Below are positions 7,731-14,651 of a DNA stretch of 22,433 nt, piece after piece. Origin of the DNA: Anaerolineaceae bacterium (GTDB lineage Bacteria; Chloroflexota; Anaerolineae; Anaerolineales; Anaerolineaceae); the NCBI GenBank assembly GCA_003524305.1, contig DQHW01000018.1:1-22433 (forward strand), given 5' to 3'. The notes beneath the pieces were generated by a model that saw only the letters and a list, made by a program, of their open reading frames with translations, made no database searches and was not told the origin of the DNA. How positions within the stretch are numbered: the stretch's first letter is position 1; every line of letters starts with the position of its first letter. The position numbers and the translations under genes are program-made.

Positions 7731-8834
7731 AATAGTGAAATGCGTATAGTGATAGGCGATTTTGCCATCCTTGATACCGATGGTGTCGCTTCCATCATAC
7801 ACATTTCCACGGCTTGAAGTGCATGTCCATGTGAAATGGCGTGTTTCACCATTGTTGGTTTGGTTGGTGATCTTAAAGTTGCCTGCGGGTAGGTTATTGG
7901 CAAGCAATTGACCATAGAACACGCGAATATTGTCTTTTCCCTGGATGGTTTTTTCAGAAGAGACATGCACCGCGTCATCAGTGTAAAGATCAAGAACTTT
8001 ATCATAGGTCACTGTATTAAGCATCACAAAAAATTTATCGAGAATATCGTTGCTCGGGGGGATGGGCTGGCTCGGGGCTGGCCAGGAATAATTGGCTACC
8101 TGGTTCCACACATCAGGGAGAACCGTGCGGGAATCATCCCATGAATACATATTGGCACCGGTGCAGCCTAATGACTTGGCGCAATCGAGAAAATCTTTAA
8201 CTTCAGCCGGGGTAGGCTGCCAACCTGATTCACGGAATGCGGGTCCGGTTGGGATCATTGGTTTCGAAGAATTAATAGCCTTAAATTCTTTAAACGATTT
8301 AGTCAGGTCATAAACTGGATTGTGAGCTTGCATCCAGTAGACCTGGGGCATGCTGTAGTCGCAATATTGCATAAAGGTGGCATACGGAAAATTACCATGA
8401 TATGAAGGCCAACGGAAGGTACTGAGCGCAATTGGAGTATTTGGTATTCCATTGCGAAGTTGAGACATAAATGAGCGAGCAACCGCGTCACGGCCTGCTT
8501 GCGTATATTCAATCTCGGCATCCACGACATAGCCATCAAGGTTGTATTTCTTGCATTGTGATATGGCAATGGCAGCTTCACCGCTCGGGTTGTAGCCGTA
8601 AACATAATGCCATCCCCATACAAGAATTCCTTTTGCGCGAAGTGCCGCTACAACAGGGGGGATTAAGTCAGCACCAGTGGTTTTATTAACATTGTAGGCA
8701 TATGAGTTGTCTGCAATTTTAATGAGGACATGCGAAAAGCCGCAATCCTTGGCCACATTGGCAATTGATTGTGCGTTTCCTCCCTCACATTGGGGGATTT
8801 TCCAGATCCAGGTGCCTTTTCCTTGAAGTGCCAT
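7725..8834 (-). CDS. TIM-barrel glycosidase-like protein with C-terminal SnoaL-like domain
   Basis: 369 aa. Residues 1-255 look like a (beta/alpha)8 glycoside-hydrolase-like domain: regular strands ending in acidic or aromatic residues (SHVLIKIAD, ILVWGWHYVYG, LDGYVVDAEIEY, DYSMPQVYWM, GANMYSWDD). D105 and E107 in DAEIE are candidate catalytic acids, as in GH25-like barrels. After a proline linker (PAPSQPIPPS, 253-261), residues 262-369 match the SnoaL/NTF2-like cone fold (DILDKFFVMLNTVTYDKVLDLYTDDAVH, ...DGKIAYHYTHFTIS). No signal peptide or lipobox is visible at the N-terminus, which is unexpected for a cell-wall glycosidase. The start is well supported by GGAGG seven bases upstream. It is the last gene of the minus-strand run, 31 bp after the HD gene. 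The domain calls are from fold-like pattern; the substrate is unknown. Confidence 0.75.
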   Translation of the reverse strand: MALQGKGTWIWKIPQCEGGNAQSIANVAKDCGFSHVLIKIADNSYAYNVNKTTGADLIPPVVAALRAKGILVWGWHYVYGYNPSGEAAIAISQCKKYNLDGYVVDAEIEYTQAGRDAVARSFMSQLRNGIPNTPIALSTFRWPSYHGNFPYATFMQYCDYSMPQVYWMQAHNPVYDLTKSFKEFKAINSSKPMIPTGPAFRESGWQPTPAEVKDFLDCAKSLGCTGANMYSWDDSRTVLPDVWNQVANYSWPAPSQPIPPSNDILDKFFVMLNTVTYDKVLDLYTDDAVHVSSEKTIQGKDNIRVFYGQLLANNLPAGNFKITNQTNNGETRHFTWTCTSSRGNVYDGSDTIGIKDGKIAYHYTHFTIS

Positions 8835-8865
8835 CTCTCATCCTCCGTATTAGCGCGTTGCTTGA

Positions 8866-9441
8866 TTACTCTGCTGACAATGAACCTTCGAGATCAAGTG
8901 TTTTGGCAATCTCGCGCATGGCGAGAATTACATTTGTACAATGTTCCCACAAGGGAACTCCAAATTCAGCGGCTCCGCGTTCCATTTCTTCGCGGTTGGC
9001 GCCTGCTGCAAAAGCCTTATCCTTCCACTTCTTTTTCACTGAACTGGCTTCAAGATCATAAAGAGATTTAGAGGGCCTTACCAGGGCAACTGCAGTGATT
9101 AAACCGGTTATCTCATCGCAGGCATACAAGCCTTTTTGAAGCAGGGTTTCTCTTGGAAGATCAAGATGATCTCCATGAGTGAGAATGGCCTGTACGATTT
9201 CTTCTTCAACACCCAACTCTCGCAGCATGGGAGCGCCAGCAAGGGGGTGATCTTGATAGGTGGGATGAATTTCCCAATCAAAGTCGTGCAGGATGCCTGT
9301 AATGCCCCACAGGTCTTCCGGTTGATCCAATTTACGGGCATAAAAGCGCATGGCGGCTTCAACACAAAGCATGTGCTTTACTAATTGTTGACTCTTAACA
9401 TATTGGTTGACAATGGCGAGTGCTTCTTCACGAGTTTTCAT
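8866..9441 (-). CDS. HD-superfamily metal-dependent hydrolase
   Basis: 191 aa, a compact single-domain HD protein of the kind often annotated as a predicted phosphohydrolase. Visible metal-ligand candidates are H23 (LVKHML), the H52-D53 doublet (GILHDFDWE), H65 in DHPLAGAPML, H89/H92 (ILTHGDHLD) and D109 (YACDEITGL). The order H...HD...H...D is the HD-domain pattern. There is no membrane segment or sensor domain, so it is a cytoplasmic enzyme acting on an unknown phosphoester. Only 5 bp separate it from the SanA-like gene upstream, and its own ribosome site is weak, which suggests translational coupling. The physiological substrate cannot be told from sequence. Confidence 0.85.
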   Translation of the reverse strand: MKTREEALAIVNQYVKSQQLVKHMLCVEAAMRFYARKLDQPEDLWGITGILHDFDWEIHPTYQDHPLAGAPMLRELGVEEEIVQAILTHGDHLDLPRETLLQKGLYACDEITGLITAVALVRPSKSLYDLEASSVKKKWKDKAFAAGANREEMERGAAEFGVPLWEHCTNVILAMREIAKTLDLEGSLSAE

Positions 9442-9446
9442 GGATG

Positions 9447-10136
9447 CTAATTCTCACTTGGGAATATGGGTTCCGGATCGCCCAAAACTGGCAGGGGATG
9501 GCTAAACCAGACTTGCCATAATGCCATGGTAGTGGCTGGTAATTCTCTGGTGTTCCATACCAATCTTGAATATCTCCGGTAATACTGTAGGTCAGCAGAC
9601 AAACCTGTGGACTTCAAACCGATACCATTACAGGTAAAAAGTGCCCGCGGCAGGTGAAAACGTTGGGTAACTAAAATAGCTTCTTTTACACCAAAGATAT
9701 GAAGTGCCCGATAACAGGTATCGTAGGTTCTACGGCCAGCGTAATCGAGTACGATATCTTCTTGCGGGACGCCAAGAGTGATGGCGAAGGCTTGCATCGC
9801 ACCTGGTTCGTTATAATCGACAAACCGATTATCACCACTCATAAGAATCTTCTCAACCTTTCCAGCATTATAGAGCTGCACAGCGGCGTTCACGCGATCC
9901 TCTAAAACCGGAGTGGGTGTACCGTCTCGCTGCAAACCTGCACCAAAAACGATTGCCACCCTGGCTGTTTTGGATGATTCGACTGTCTCAATTTTTCCGA
10001 TGGTCAGAATTTCAGTGAGCAAACGAGGAAGTCCAAAGACAACGATAACAGCAATAATCATCCATAACGACAGTCGAATCAACATTTTTATACTCTTTTT
10101 TATCATAGCAAGTTTTATACCAAATATGCTTTCCAT
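9447..10136 (-). CDS. SanA/YdcF-family (DUF218) membrane protein
   Basis: 229 aa. One N-terminal membrane anchor (about residues 19-38, LIRLSLWMIIAVIVVFGLP) is followed by a DUF218 domain: AIVFGAG at 61-67, LMSGDN at 98-103, YAGRRTYDTCYRA at 132-144 and QRFHLPRALF at 158-167. E. coli SanA (about 239 aa) is tied to envelope barrier function and other DUF218 proteins to envelope metabolism; the biochemical role is not settled. The start is uncertain. The ATG at 10136 has no ribosome site. The ATG at 10106 (residue 11) gives a more typical Lys-rich start before the membrane helix, and has TATAAA seven bases upstream, compatible with a leaderless message. It lies between lipM and the HD gene on the same strand. 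Confidence 0.85.
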   Translation of the reverse strand: MESIFGIKLAMIKKSIKMLIRLSLWMIIAVIVVFGLPRLLTEILTIGKIETVESSKTARVAIVFGAGLQRDGTPTPVLEDRVNAAVQLYNAGKVEKILMSGDNRFVDYNEPGAMQAFAITLGVPQEDIVLDYAGRRTYDTCYRALHIFGVKEAILVTQRFHLPRALFTCNGIGLKSTGLSADLQYYRRYSRLVWNTRELPATTMALWQVWFSHPLPVLGDPEPIFPSEN

Positions 10137-10189
10137 AGGTTTGATAAGGGTATTATTTCTAATCCCTTACCAATTAGTCATGATTATGC

Positions 10190-11041
10190 TTAAATTCGGA
10201 AATTCCATGAATCTGAAGCGTATTTTGTCTGAACTAAATCGTTGGCGATTTCAATTTCTTCCCGGGTTGGCTGACTATGGATGAAGGAAATGCCAAATTC
10301 CATTGTAAAACTGTGGATGATCGCTTCGGCAGCTTCATCCCATGTAAAGATTTTTCCTGTCGCAACTTCAAGGGTGGTGGCTTGTGCCAGGGTTTTTTGT
10401 GCTGCAATTTCGCGTTCAGATTGAGTAGGATAGGAAAGCACCAGTGTAATTCTGGAAAGATCTCCGCATAGTGGAAGAGAGCCGTGTTGAAGAACCCCAC
10501 CCAATTTTCTGGCCTGCGCTGAGCCGATCAACTTTTTACCTTTCCAGGTGATCTCATAATTGGAGGGGGTTTGAAAACAAACAGGTTCTTTCTTTGATTG
10601 ATCAGAAGGCAAGGATGGTTTGTCTTCAGCAATCGTTTGAAGCCCTAACAACTGCAGAGCTTTTTGCAATCCGAGTGAGATTCGCTGGTAACTTTCAATC
10701 AGTGAACCCGACACCAGGGGTTCATCCAGTGGTGCGGTTATAGAGTAAGTTAGTTCATCCGTGTGCAAAATTGCTTTGCCGCCGGTTGGTCTGCGGACTA
10801 ATTGCCATGCATGATTTGACAATTTTACCTGGTCAACATCCAAGACTGATTGGGCATAACCAAGTGATAGAGAAGGAACACTCCAAGAATAAAGACGCAA
10901 AGTAGGCAGAGAAAGCTTCTGAGCAGTTGCATTGAGTATAGCTTCATCCAATGCCATGTTAAAAGCAGCAGAAGAGGGAGGTGATTTGATAAGGCGCCAT
11001 TGAGCAGGTTGGTGAACTGAAGATTCTGATTGAGAAGGCAT
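10190..11041 (-). CDS. lipM: LipM-type octanoyltransferase / lipoate-protein ligase family
   Basis: 283 aa member of the biotin/lipoate protein ligase family (BPL_LplA_LipB). Visible marks are FNMALDEAIL at 28-37, RRPTGGKAILHTDELTYSI at 83-101, and CFQTPSNYEITWKGKKLIGSAQARKLGGVLQHGSL from 155 to 189. C155 sits where LipM has its acyl-thioester cysteine, and the lysine before IGSAQ is the usual family lysine. This favours LipM (octanoyl-ACP to GcvH or another lipoyl domain) over an ATP-using LplA ligase; a LipL-like amidotransferase is a further option. The TAA directly before the ATG fixes the start no further upstream. There is no ribosome site, but a TATAAT box lies six bases upstream, so the message may be leaderless. 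It is divergent from the LacI-type gene and is the first gene of the minus-strand run. Confidence 0.8.
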   Translation of the reverse strand: MPSQSESSVHQPAQWRLIKSPPSSAAFNMALDEAILNATAQKLSLPTLRLYSWSVPSLSLGYAQSVLDVDQVKLSNHAWQLVRRPTGGKAILHTDELTYSITAPLDEPLVSGSLIESYQRISLGLQKALQLLGLQTIAEDKPSLPSDQSKKEPVCFQTPSNYEITWKGKKLIGSAQARKLGGVLQHGSLPLCGDLSRITLVLSYPTQSEREIAAQKTLAQATTLEVATGKIFTWDEAAEAIIHSFTMEFGISFIHSQPTREEIEIANDLVQTKYASDSWNFRI

Positions 11042-11047
11042 TTAAAA

Positions 11048-11053
11048 ATTATA
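11048..11053 (-). promoter_or_regulatory. -10 box of lipM, placed for a leaderless transcript
   Basis: On the minus strand a perfect TATAAT is followed by six bases (TTTTAA) and then the lipM ATG, so transcription would start at or next to the A of ATG. No good -35 is found 17 bp upstream (CCAATT). The lack of any Shine-Dalgarno fits this reading. Confidence 0.5.
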
Positions 11054-11120
11054 AAACAAAAATACCGAATAATTGGGTGATAAAAGAATAACTAATTTTA
11101 CAAAAATTTTATTTAGGGTA

Positions 11121-11149
11121 TTGACTTCCTTTTATTAAATCTTTATAAT
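11121..11149 (+). promoter_or_regulatory. Sigma70-type promoter of the LacI-family regulator gene
   Basis: TTGACT (11121-11126) and a perfect TATAAT (11144-11149) are spaced by exactly 17 bp. The expected start is near 11156, giving a leader of about 35 nt. This is the best-matching promoter in the window. Downstream, TTGTTACAA (a 4-1-4 inverted repeat) lies in the leader and could be an operator, but the evidence is thin. Confidence 0.8.
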
Positions 11150-11190
11150 GTAAGAGCTTTCAGTAAAGTTGTTACAAAGAAACGGATAAA

Positions 11191-12180
11191 ATGTCCAGTT
11201 CAAAAGCAACAATTTACAACGTGGCTCAACAAGCAGGCGTCAGTATAGCGACTGTTTCTCGTGTATTAAATTTCCCCTTACGCGTCAAAGAAGAAACCCG
11301 TTCAATTGTCATGAACGCTATTGATGATTTGGGTTATGTTCCCAAAGCTGAATCTCGTGCGCGCGCTTTTATGGATACGAGACGCATTGGCGTATTAATC
11401 CCATTCTTTACCACCCCATCTTTTGTTCAGCGGCTGCGTGGAATTGCAGAAGTTTTAAGTAGGAACGAGTATGAACTGGTGATTTACCCGGTTAATTCAC
11501 GCTCTCAAGAAACCAGTTACCTTGAGACGCTTCCTCTTCGATCGACCCTTGATGGGTTGATCATTGTCTCGCAAGCTTTTGACAATACGATTGCGCAACG
11601 CTTGTTAAGTAATGATCTTGAAACTGTCTTGATCGAGTTTTACCATTCCCATTTTTCGACCGTAGAAATTGATGATGTTTCGGGTGGGTATATGGCTACT
11701 AATTATTTGATTAAAAAGGGCTATAAGAAAATTGCTTTTATTGGTGGTCAGATTAAACCTGAATTTGGACACAATCCAATTCTAAAAAGAATGGAAGGCT
11801 ATCAAAAAGCTTTAAATGAACATAATCTAAAGCTGCCAGAGGAATATGTCAATGAATACGCGTTTGACCCTGGCATTGTTTTAAAAAACTTGGTGAAAAA
11901 CGGTTTGCCTCTCGCGTTCTTTGCTGCAACTGATCTTCAGGCTATCTCATTAATAAAACAAGCCAGGATTCTTGGTTTGCGGGTACCCGAAGATATAGCG
12001 ATTGTTGGATTTGACGATATCGACGTGGCGGATTCATTTGGTTTAACAACTGTACACCAACCACTTGATGAATCTGGAAAAATTGCCACGAATTTACTTC
12101 TTTCGCGCCTGACAGAATCTTCACAACCCATTCAACATATTAGGTTGCCACTGAAGGTTATTGAAAGGGAAACAGCTTAA
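11191..12180 (+). CDS. LacI/GalR-family transcriptional regulator
   Basis: 329 aa. The N-terminal helix-turn-helix (TIYNVAQQAGVSIATVSRVLN, 7-27) is followed by a hinge region (about 48-62) and a periplasmic-binding-protein-like sensor domain. The sensor domain shows RRIGVLIPFF, LDGLIIVSQ, GYKKIAFIGG, a PLAFFAATD segment and a DIAIVGFDDIDVA...LTTVHQP tail. It probably represses the adjacent oligosaccharide locus and is released by a sugar ligand; ligand and operator are inferred from the position next to a MalEFG/amylase cluster. The hinge leucine that wedges into the operator in LacI and PurR aligns with R58 here, with F60 nearby (SRARAFMD). The gene has a strong promoter of its own and a weak ribosome site. 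It lies 102 bp before the SBP gene. Confidence 0.92.
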   Translation: MSSSKATIYNVAQQAGVSIATVSRVLNFPLRVKEETRSIVMNAIDDLGYVPKAESRARAFMDTRRIGVLIPFFTTPSFVQRLRGIAEVLSRNEYELVIYPVNSRSQETSYLETLPLRSTLDGLIIVSQAFDNTIAQRLLSNDLETVLIEFYHSHFSTVEIDDVSGGYMATNYLIKKGYKKIAFIGGQIKPEFGHNPILKRMEGYQKALNEHNLKLPEEYVNEYAFDPGIVLKNLVKNGLPLAFFAATDLQAISLIKQARILGLRVPEDIAIVGFDDIDVADSFGLTTVHQPLDESGKIATNLLLSRLTESSQPIQHIRLPLKVIERETA

Positions 12181-12197
12181 TGCTAATATGTGTGTTA

Positions 12198-12242
12198 TTG
12201 AAGGAGGTGTTTCGGAGTATATAACCTGTTATACAACGTGTA
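12198..12242 (+). promoter_or_regulatory. Candidate promoter and operator upstream of the SBP gene
   Basis: TTGAAG (12198-12203) and TATAAC (12220-12225) form a plausible promoter with a 16-bp spacer. The -10 is one arm of a perfect inverted repeat, TATAAC-CT-GTTATA (12220-12233). An overlapping TACA-ACG-TGTA repeat lies at 12232-12242. A dyad over the -10 and start site is a typical place for LacI-family repression; binding by the adjacent regulator is inferred. Confidence 0.4.
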
Positions 12243-12282
12243 CTATCTTGTTATTTAGTTAACTTGTAAAAAGGAGAGAGAA

Positions 12283-13515
12283 ATGACTAAGAAGTTGCTA
12301 CCCGTAATGAGTATTTTGATGGTATTGGTGCTCATCCTGACTGCATGCGCCGCCAATCCAACCGCTGCCCCCGCTGCTACAGAAGCACCTGTTGTTGCAA
12401 CTGAAGCACCTGTCGCTACCGAAGCTATGGAGCCAGTTGAAGTGACCTTCTGGCATGCCTATGGCACTGGATCTGCTGAAGAATTAGCCCTGGCCAAGAA
12501 TCTTGAACAGGCTGCCATTGATATGCCCGAAATCAAAATCAATGTCTTGCAGGTTCCCTTTAATGATATTTTCACCAAATACAGCACCGACGTTGCTGCT
12601 GGCGGTGGACCAGACATGTTCATAGCCCCCAATGACAACCTTGGCAATGATGCCCGTGCCGGCCTTTTGGCTGACATCACTGAACTTGCTGCCGGACAAT
12701 TGGACGGTGTAAGCCAATTAGGTATCGATGGCATGAGCCTTGATGGAGTACTTTACGGTATCCCTGAAACCCTCAAAGCTGTTACCCTTTGGTACAACAA
12801 AGAACTGCTCCCGACCCCCCCTGCCACAACCGATGAATTACTCGCGTTGATGCAAGGTGGAACTGAAGTTGCCTTCGCTTATGGTTGCTACCATAACTAT
12901 GGTTTCTTCAGCGCTTTCGGCGGCGAAATCTTTGACGCCGATTGGAAAGTAGTTGCTGATCAAGGTACCGGTGTTGTTGATGCCATGACCTGGTTAAACG
13001 AACTTTATCAAGTCTCCAAGGCCAATTCCTGGACCAAAACCGATTCTGATGGTCTGGCTCCCTTCTCTGAAGGCAAAGCTGTAGCCATTGTGAACGGTAA
13101 CTGGGCAATGGGCGATTACAAAACTGCTTTGGGTGACAAATTGGGTATTGCACCATTACCCGCCGGCCCTGTCGGACCTGCCAAACCCATGCTTGGTGTT
13201 GATGGTTTCTATTTCAACCCGAACAGCACCAATCAAGAAGCTGCTTTGAAGGTCGCTCTCTACTTGACCAATGTTAAATCACAAACAGTGATGATGGATG
13301 AAGCTGGCCACGTTCCTGTGCGCACTGACATCACCATCTCTGATCCCCTGATCCAGGGTCTTGTTGACGCCTTCAATGTTGGCGCCACCATTCGTCCTCA
13401 GGTTCCCGAGTTAGGTCTCTACTGGTCCAACTTCTGCGGTACCGACCAGGTTTACGAACAAGGTATTACCCCTGACGCCTGGGTAAAAGCCGGCGCCGAA
13501 ACAGCAAACAAGTAA
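12283..13515 (+). CDS. Extracellular solute-binding lipoprotein, maltose/oligosaccharide ABC importer (MalE-type)
   Basis: 410 aa, family 1 solute-binding protein. A Lys-rich start and hydrophobic stretch lead into the lipobox LTAC with C22, so it should be a lipid-anchored surface protein. Residues 23-50 are a Pro/Ala/Thr/Glu linker with repeated ATEAPV units. The binding domain begins at VEVTFWHAYG and shows the family features AGGGPDMFIAPNDNLG, LYGIPETLKAVTLWYNKELL, AIVNGNWAMGDY and LGVDGFYFNPNSTNQEAALKVALYLT. Context (GH13 amylase, MalF/MalG) points to maltodextrins; the sugar is inferred. An AAGGAG site at 12271-12276 gives strong translation. Two RNA hairpins separate it from the permease genes, a usual device for making more SBP than permease. 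Confidence 0.93.
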   Translation: MTKKLLPVMSILMVLVLILTACAANPTAAPAATEAPVVATEAPVATEAMEPVEVTFWHAYGTGSAEELALAKNLEQAAIDMPEIKINVLQVPFNDIFTKYSTDVAAGGGPDMFIAPNDNLGNDARAGLLADITELAAGQLDGVSQLGIDGMSLDGVLYGIPETLKAVTLWYNKELLPTPPATTDELLALMQGGTEVAFAYGCYHNYGFFSAFGGEIFDADWKVVADQGTGVVDAMTWLNELYQVSKANSWTKTDSDGLAPFSEGKAVAIVNGNWAMGDYKTALGDKLGIAPLPAGPVGPAKPMLGVDGFYFNPNSTNQEAALKVALYLTNVKSQTVMMDEAGHVPVRTDITISDPLIQGLVDAFNVGATIRPQVPELGLYWSNFCGTDQVYEQGITPDAWVKAGAETANK

Positions 13516-13525
13516 TAGCATTTTT

Positions 13526-13553
13526 CTGGCGCCAGGGTGACTCCTGGCGTCAG
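13526..13553 (+). terminator. Stem-loop 1 after the SBP gene
   Basis: An 11-bp stem with one G.U pair (CTGGCGCCAGG / CCTGGCGTCAG) and a six-base loop lies 10 bp after the stop codon. It has no T-run behind it, so it is more likely a 3' stabilising hairpin than a full terminator. Confidence 0.75.
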
Positions 13554-13566
13554 ATTTGATTGTCAG

Positions 13567-13601
13567 AGCAAATGGAAGAAATTCCATTTGCTTTGGCTTT
13601 T
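13567..13601 (+). terminator. Stem-loop 2 after the SBP gene (perfect 11-bp stem, GAAA loop)
   Basis: AGCAAATGGAA and TTCCATTTGCT pair perfectly around a GAAA (GNRA) tetraloop at 13578-13581, followed by TTGGCTTTT. This is a leaky intrinsic terminator or an RNA-end protector. Together with stem-loop 1 it would let only part of the transcription reach the permease genes. Confidence 0.7.
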
Positions 13602-13636
13602 CAAAAATGATCCGGACATCCTTTTAAGAGGGACAG

Positions 13637-14650
13637 ATGGCAACAATGACCGTACCAGTAAAGCGTAAGTTCAACTTTAAAAAATCATTTCTTCCATATT
13701 TATACCTAATGCCTGCTTTCATTGTTTTGGGGGTTATTACTTTTTATCCTTTGATCTACCAGGTGATAATTTCATTTACAGATTTTCAAACTAAAGACCT
13801 GTTGTTAGGTTTGAATTCTCCAAAACTTAATCAAATTGGTCTGCAAAATTATATTGATATTATTACTGGCGGTTTGCCAGTTCAAAATTTTGATTTCTTT
13901 AGAGTACTCACTTACAACATCTGGTGGGCTCTCACAAATGTGATGGTGCATGTTCCAGCAGGTGTGCTCATTGCTGTATTATTAAATGTTAAAGGTGTCT
14001 GGTTTAAGAAATTCTATAGAGCCATTTATGTGCTGCCTGTTGTGATTCCACCTATTGTTGTTGCAACAATTTGGCGAAATATTTTCGATGAGCAATATGG
14101 TGCAATGAATCAATCATTGACCGCGATCTCACATTTATTTGGGAATATGGATCCAGTAAAAATCAGGTGGTTATTTGAATACCAACCCCCAATTCCCTGG
14201 TTACTGCCTAACGGTCCTTTACCACTCGCTTATTACGCCATGATGATCGCCAATTTCTGGTTGGGTTGGCCGTTCATGGTTTTGGTAGCTACAGGTGCGT
14301 TACAAAGCATTCCAAAGGAGCTTTATGAAGCCGCGTCAATTGATGGTGCTTCAAAAGGTTTCCAATTTTGGAATATCACCGTGCCATTAATCCGGCCTGC
14401 GATGATCCCTGCCGCGGTGTATGGTTTCACCATGTCATTCAATTTGTTTAATTTTGTCTTTTTCATGACTGGAGGTGGTCCGGCCAGGTCCACTGAAATC
14501 TTGGTCACCTTTGCCTATGATCTTGTCAGGAATTTAAGGCTTTATGGTGCGGCCGGTGCATTTTCGGTGATCATTTTCTTTGTGGCACTCACAATCTTCT
14601 TGATCACAAATCGGATCACCAAAGCCACAGAAAGTTATACGGAGTCATAA
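13637..14650 (+). CDS. ABC sugar transporter permease, MalF-type
   Basis: 337 aa integral membrane protein with about six helices; the first (YLYLMPAFIVLGVITFYPLIY) begins near residue 20. The EAA loop that docks the ATPase is clear at 229-255 (LYEAASIDGASKGFQFWNITVPLIRP). The segment TGGGPARSTEILVTFAYD near 278-295 is typical of MalF-like permeases. It pairs with the MalG-type protein encoded next (1 bp gap) and with the SBP upstream to import oligosaccharides. No MalK/MsmX-type ATPase is in the window, so a shared ATPase from elsewhere is likely. An AAGAGGG site at 13626-13632 supports the start. Confidence 0.93.
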   Translation: MATMTVPVKRKFNFKKSFLPYLYLMPAFIVLGVITFYPLIYQVIISFTDFQTKDLLLGLNSPKLNQIGLQNYIDIITGGLPVQNFDFFRVLTYNIWWALTNVMVHVPAGVLIAVLLNVKGVWFKKFYRAIYVLPVVIPPIVVATIWRNIFDEQYGAMNQSLTAISHLFGNMDPVKIRWLFEYQPPIPWLLPNGPLPLAYYAMMIANFWLGWPFMVLVATGALQSIPKELYEAASIDGASKGFQFWNITVPLIRPAMIPAAVYGFTMSFNLFNFVFFMTGGGPARSTEILVTFAYDLVRNLRLYGAAGAFSVIIFFVALTIFLITNRITKATESYTES

Positions 14651-14651
14651 A

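Noticed and set aside
8765..9071. Plus-strand open frames of about 100 aa opposite the HD and glycosidase-like genes
   Set aside because: They overlap two well-supported minus-strand genes and have no ribosome site or recognisable domain.
12201..12209. Perfect Shine-Dalgarno-like AAGGAGGTG between the regulator and SBP genes
   Set aside because: No start codon with useful spacing follows; GTG at 12207 overlaps it and meets TAA after five codons. It also lies upstream of the candidate -10. Probably chance.
12361..12432. Repetitive stretch at the start of the SBP gene as a possible CRISPR or repeat element
   Set aside because: The repeats are in frame and encode the Ala/Thr/Glu/Pro linker behind the lipobox, a normal feature of such lipoproteins.
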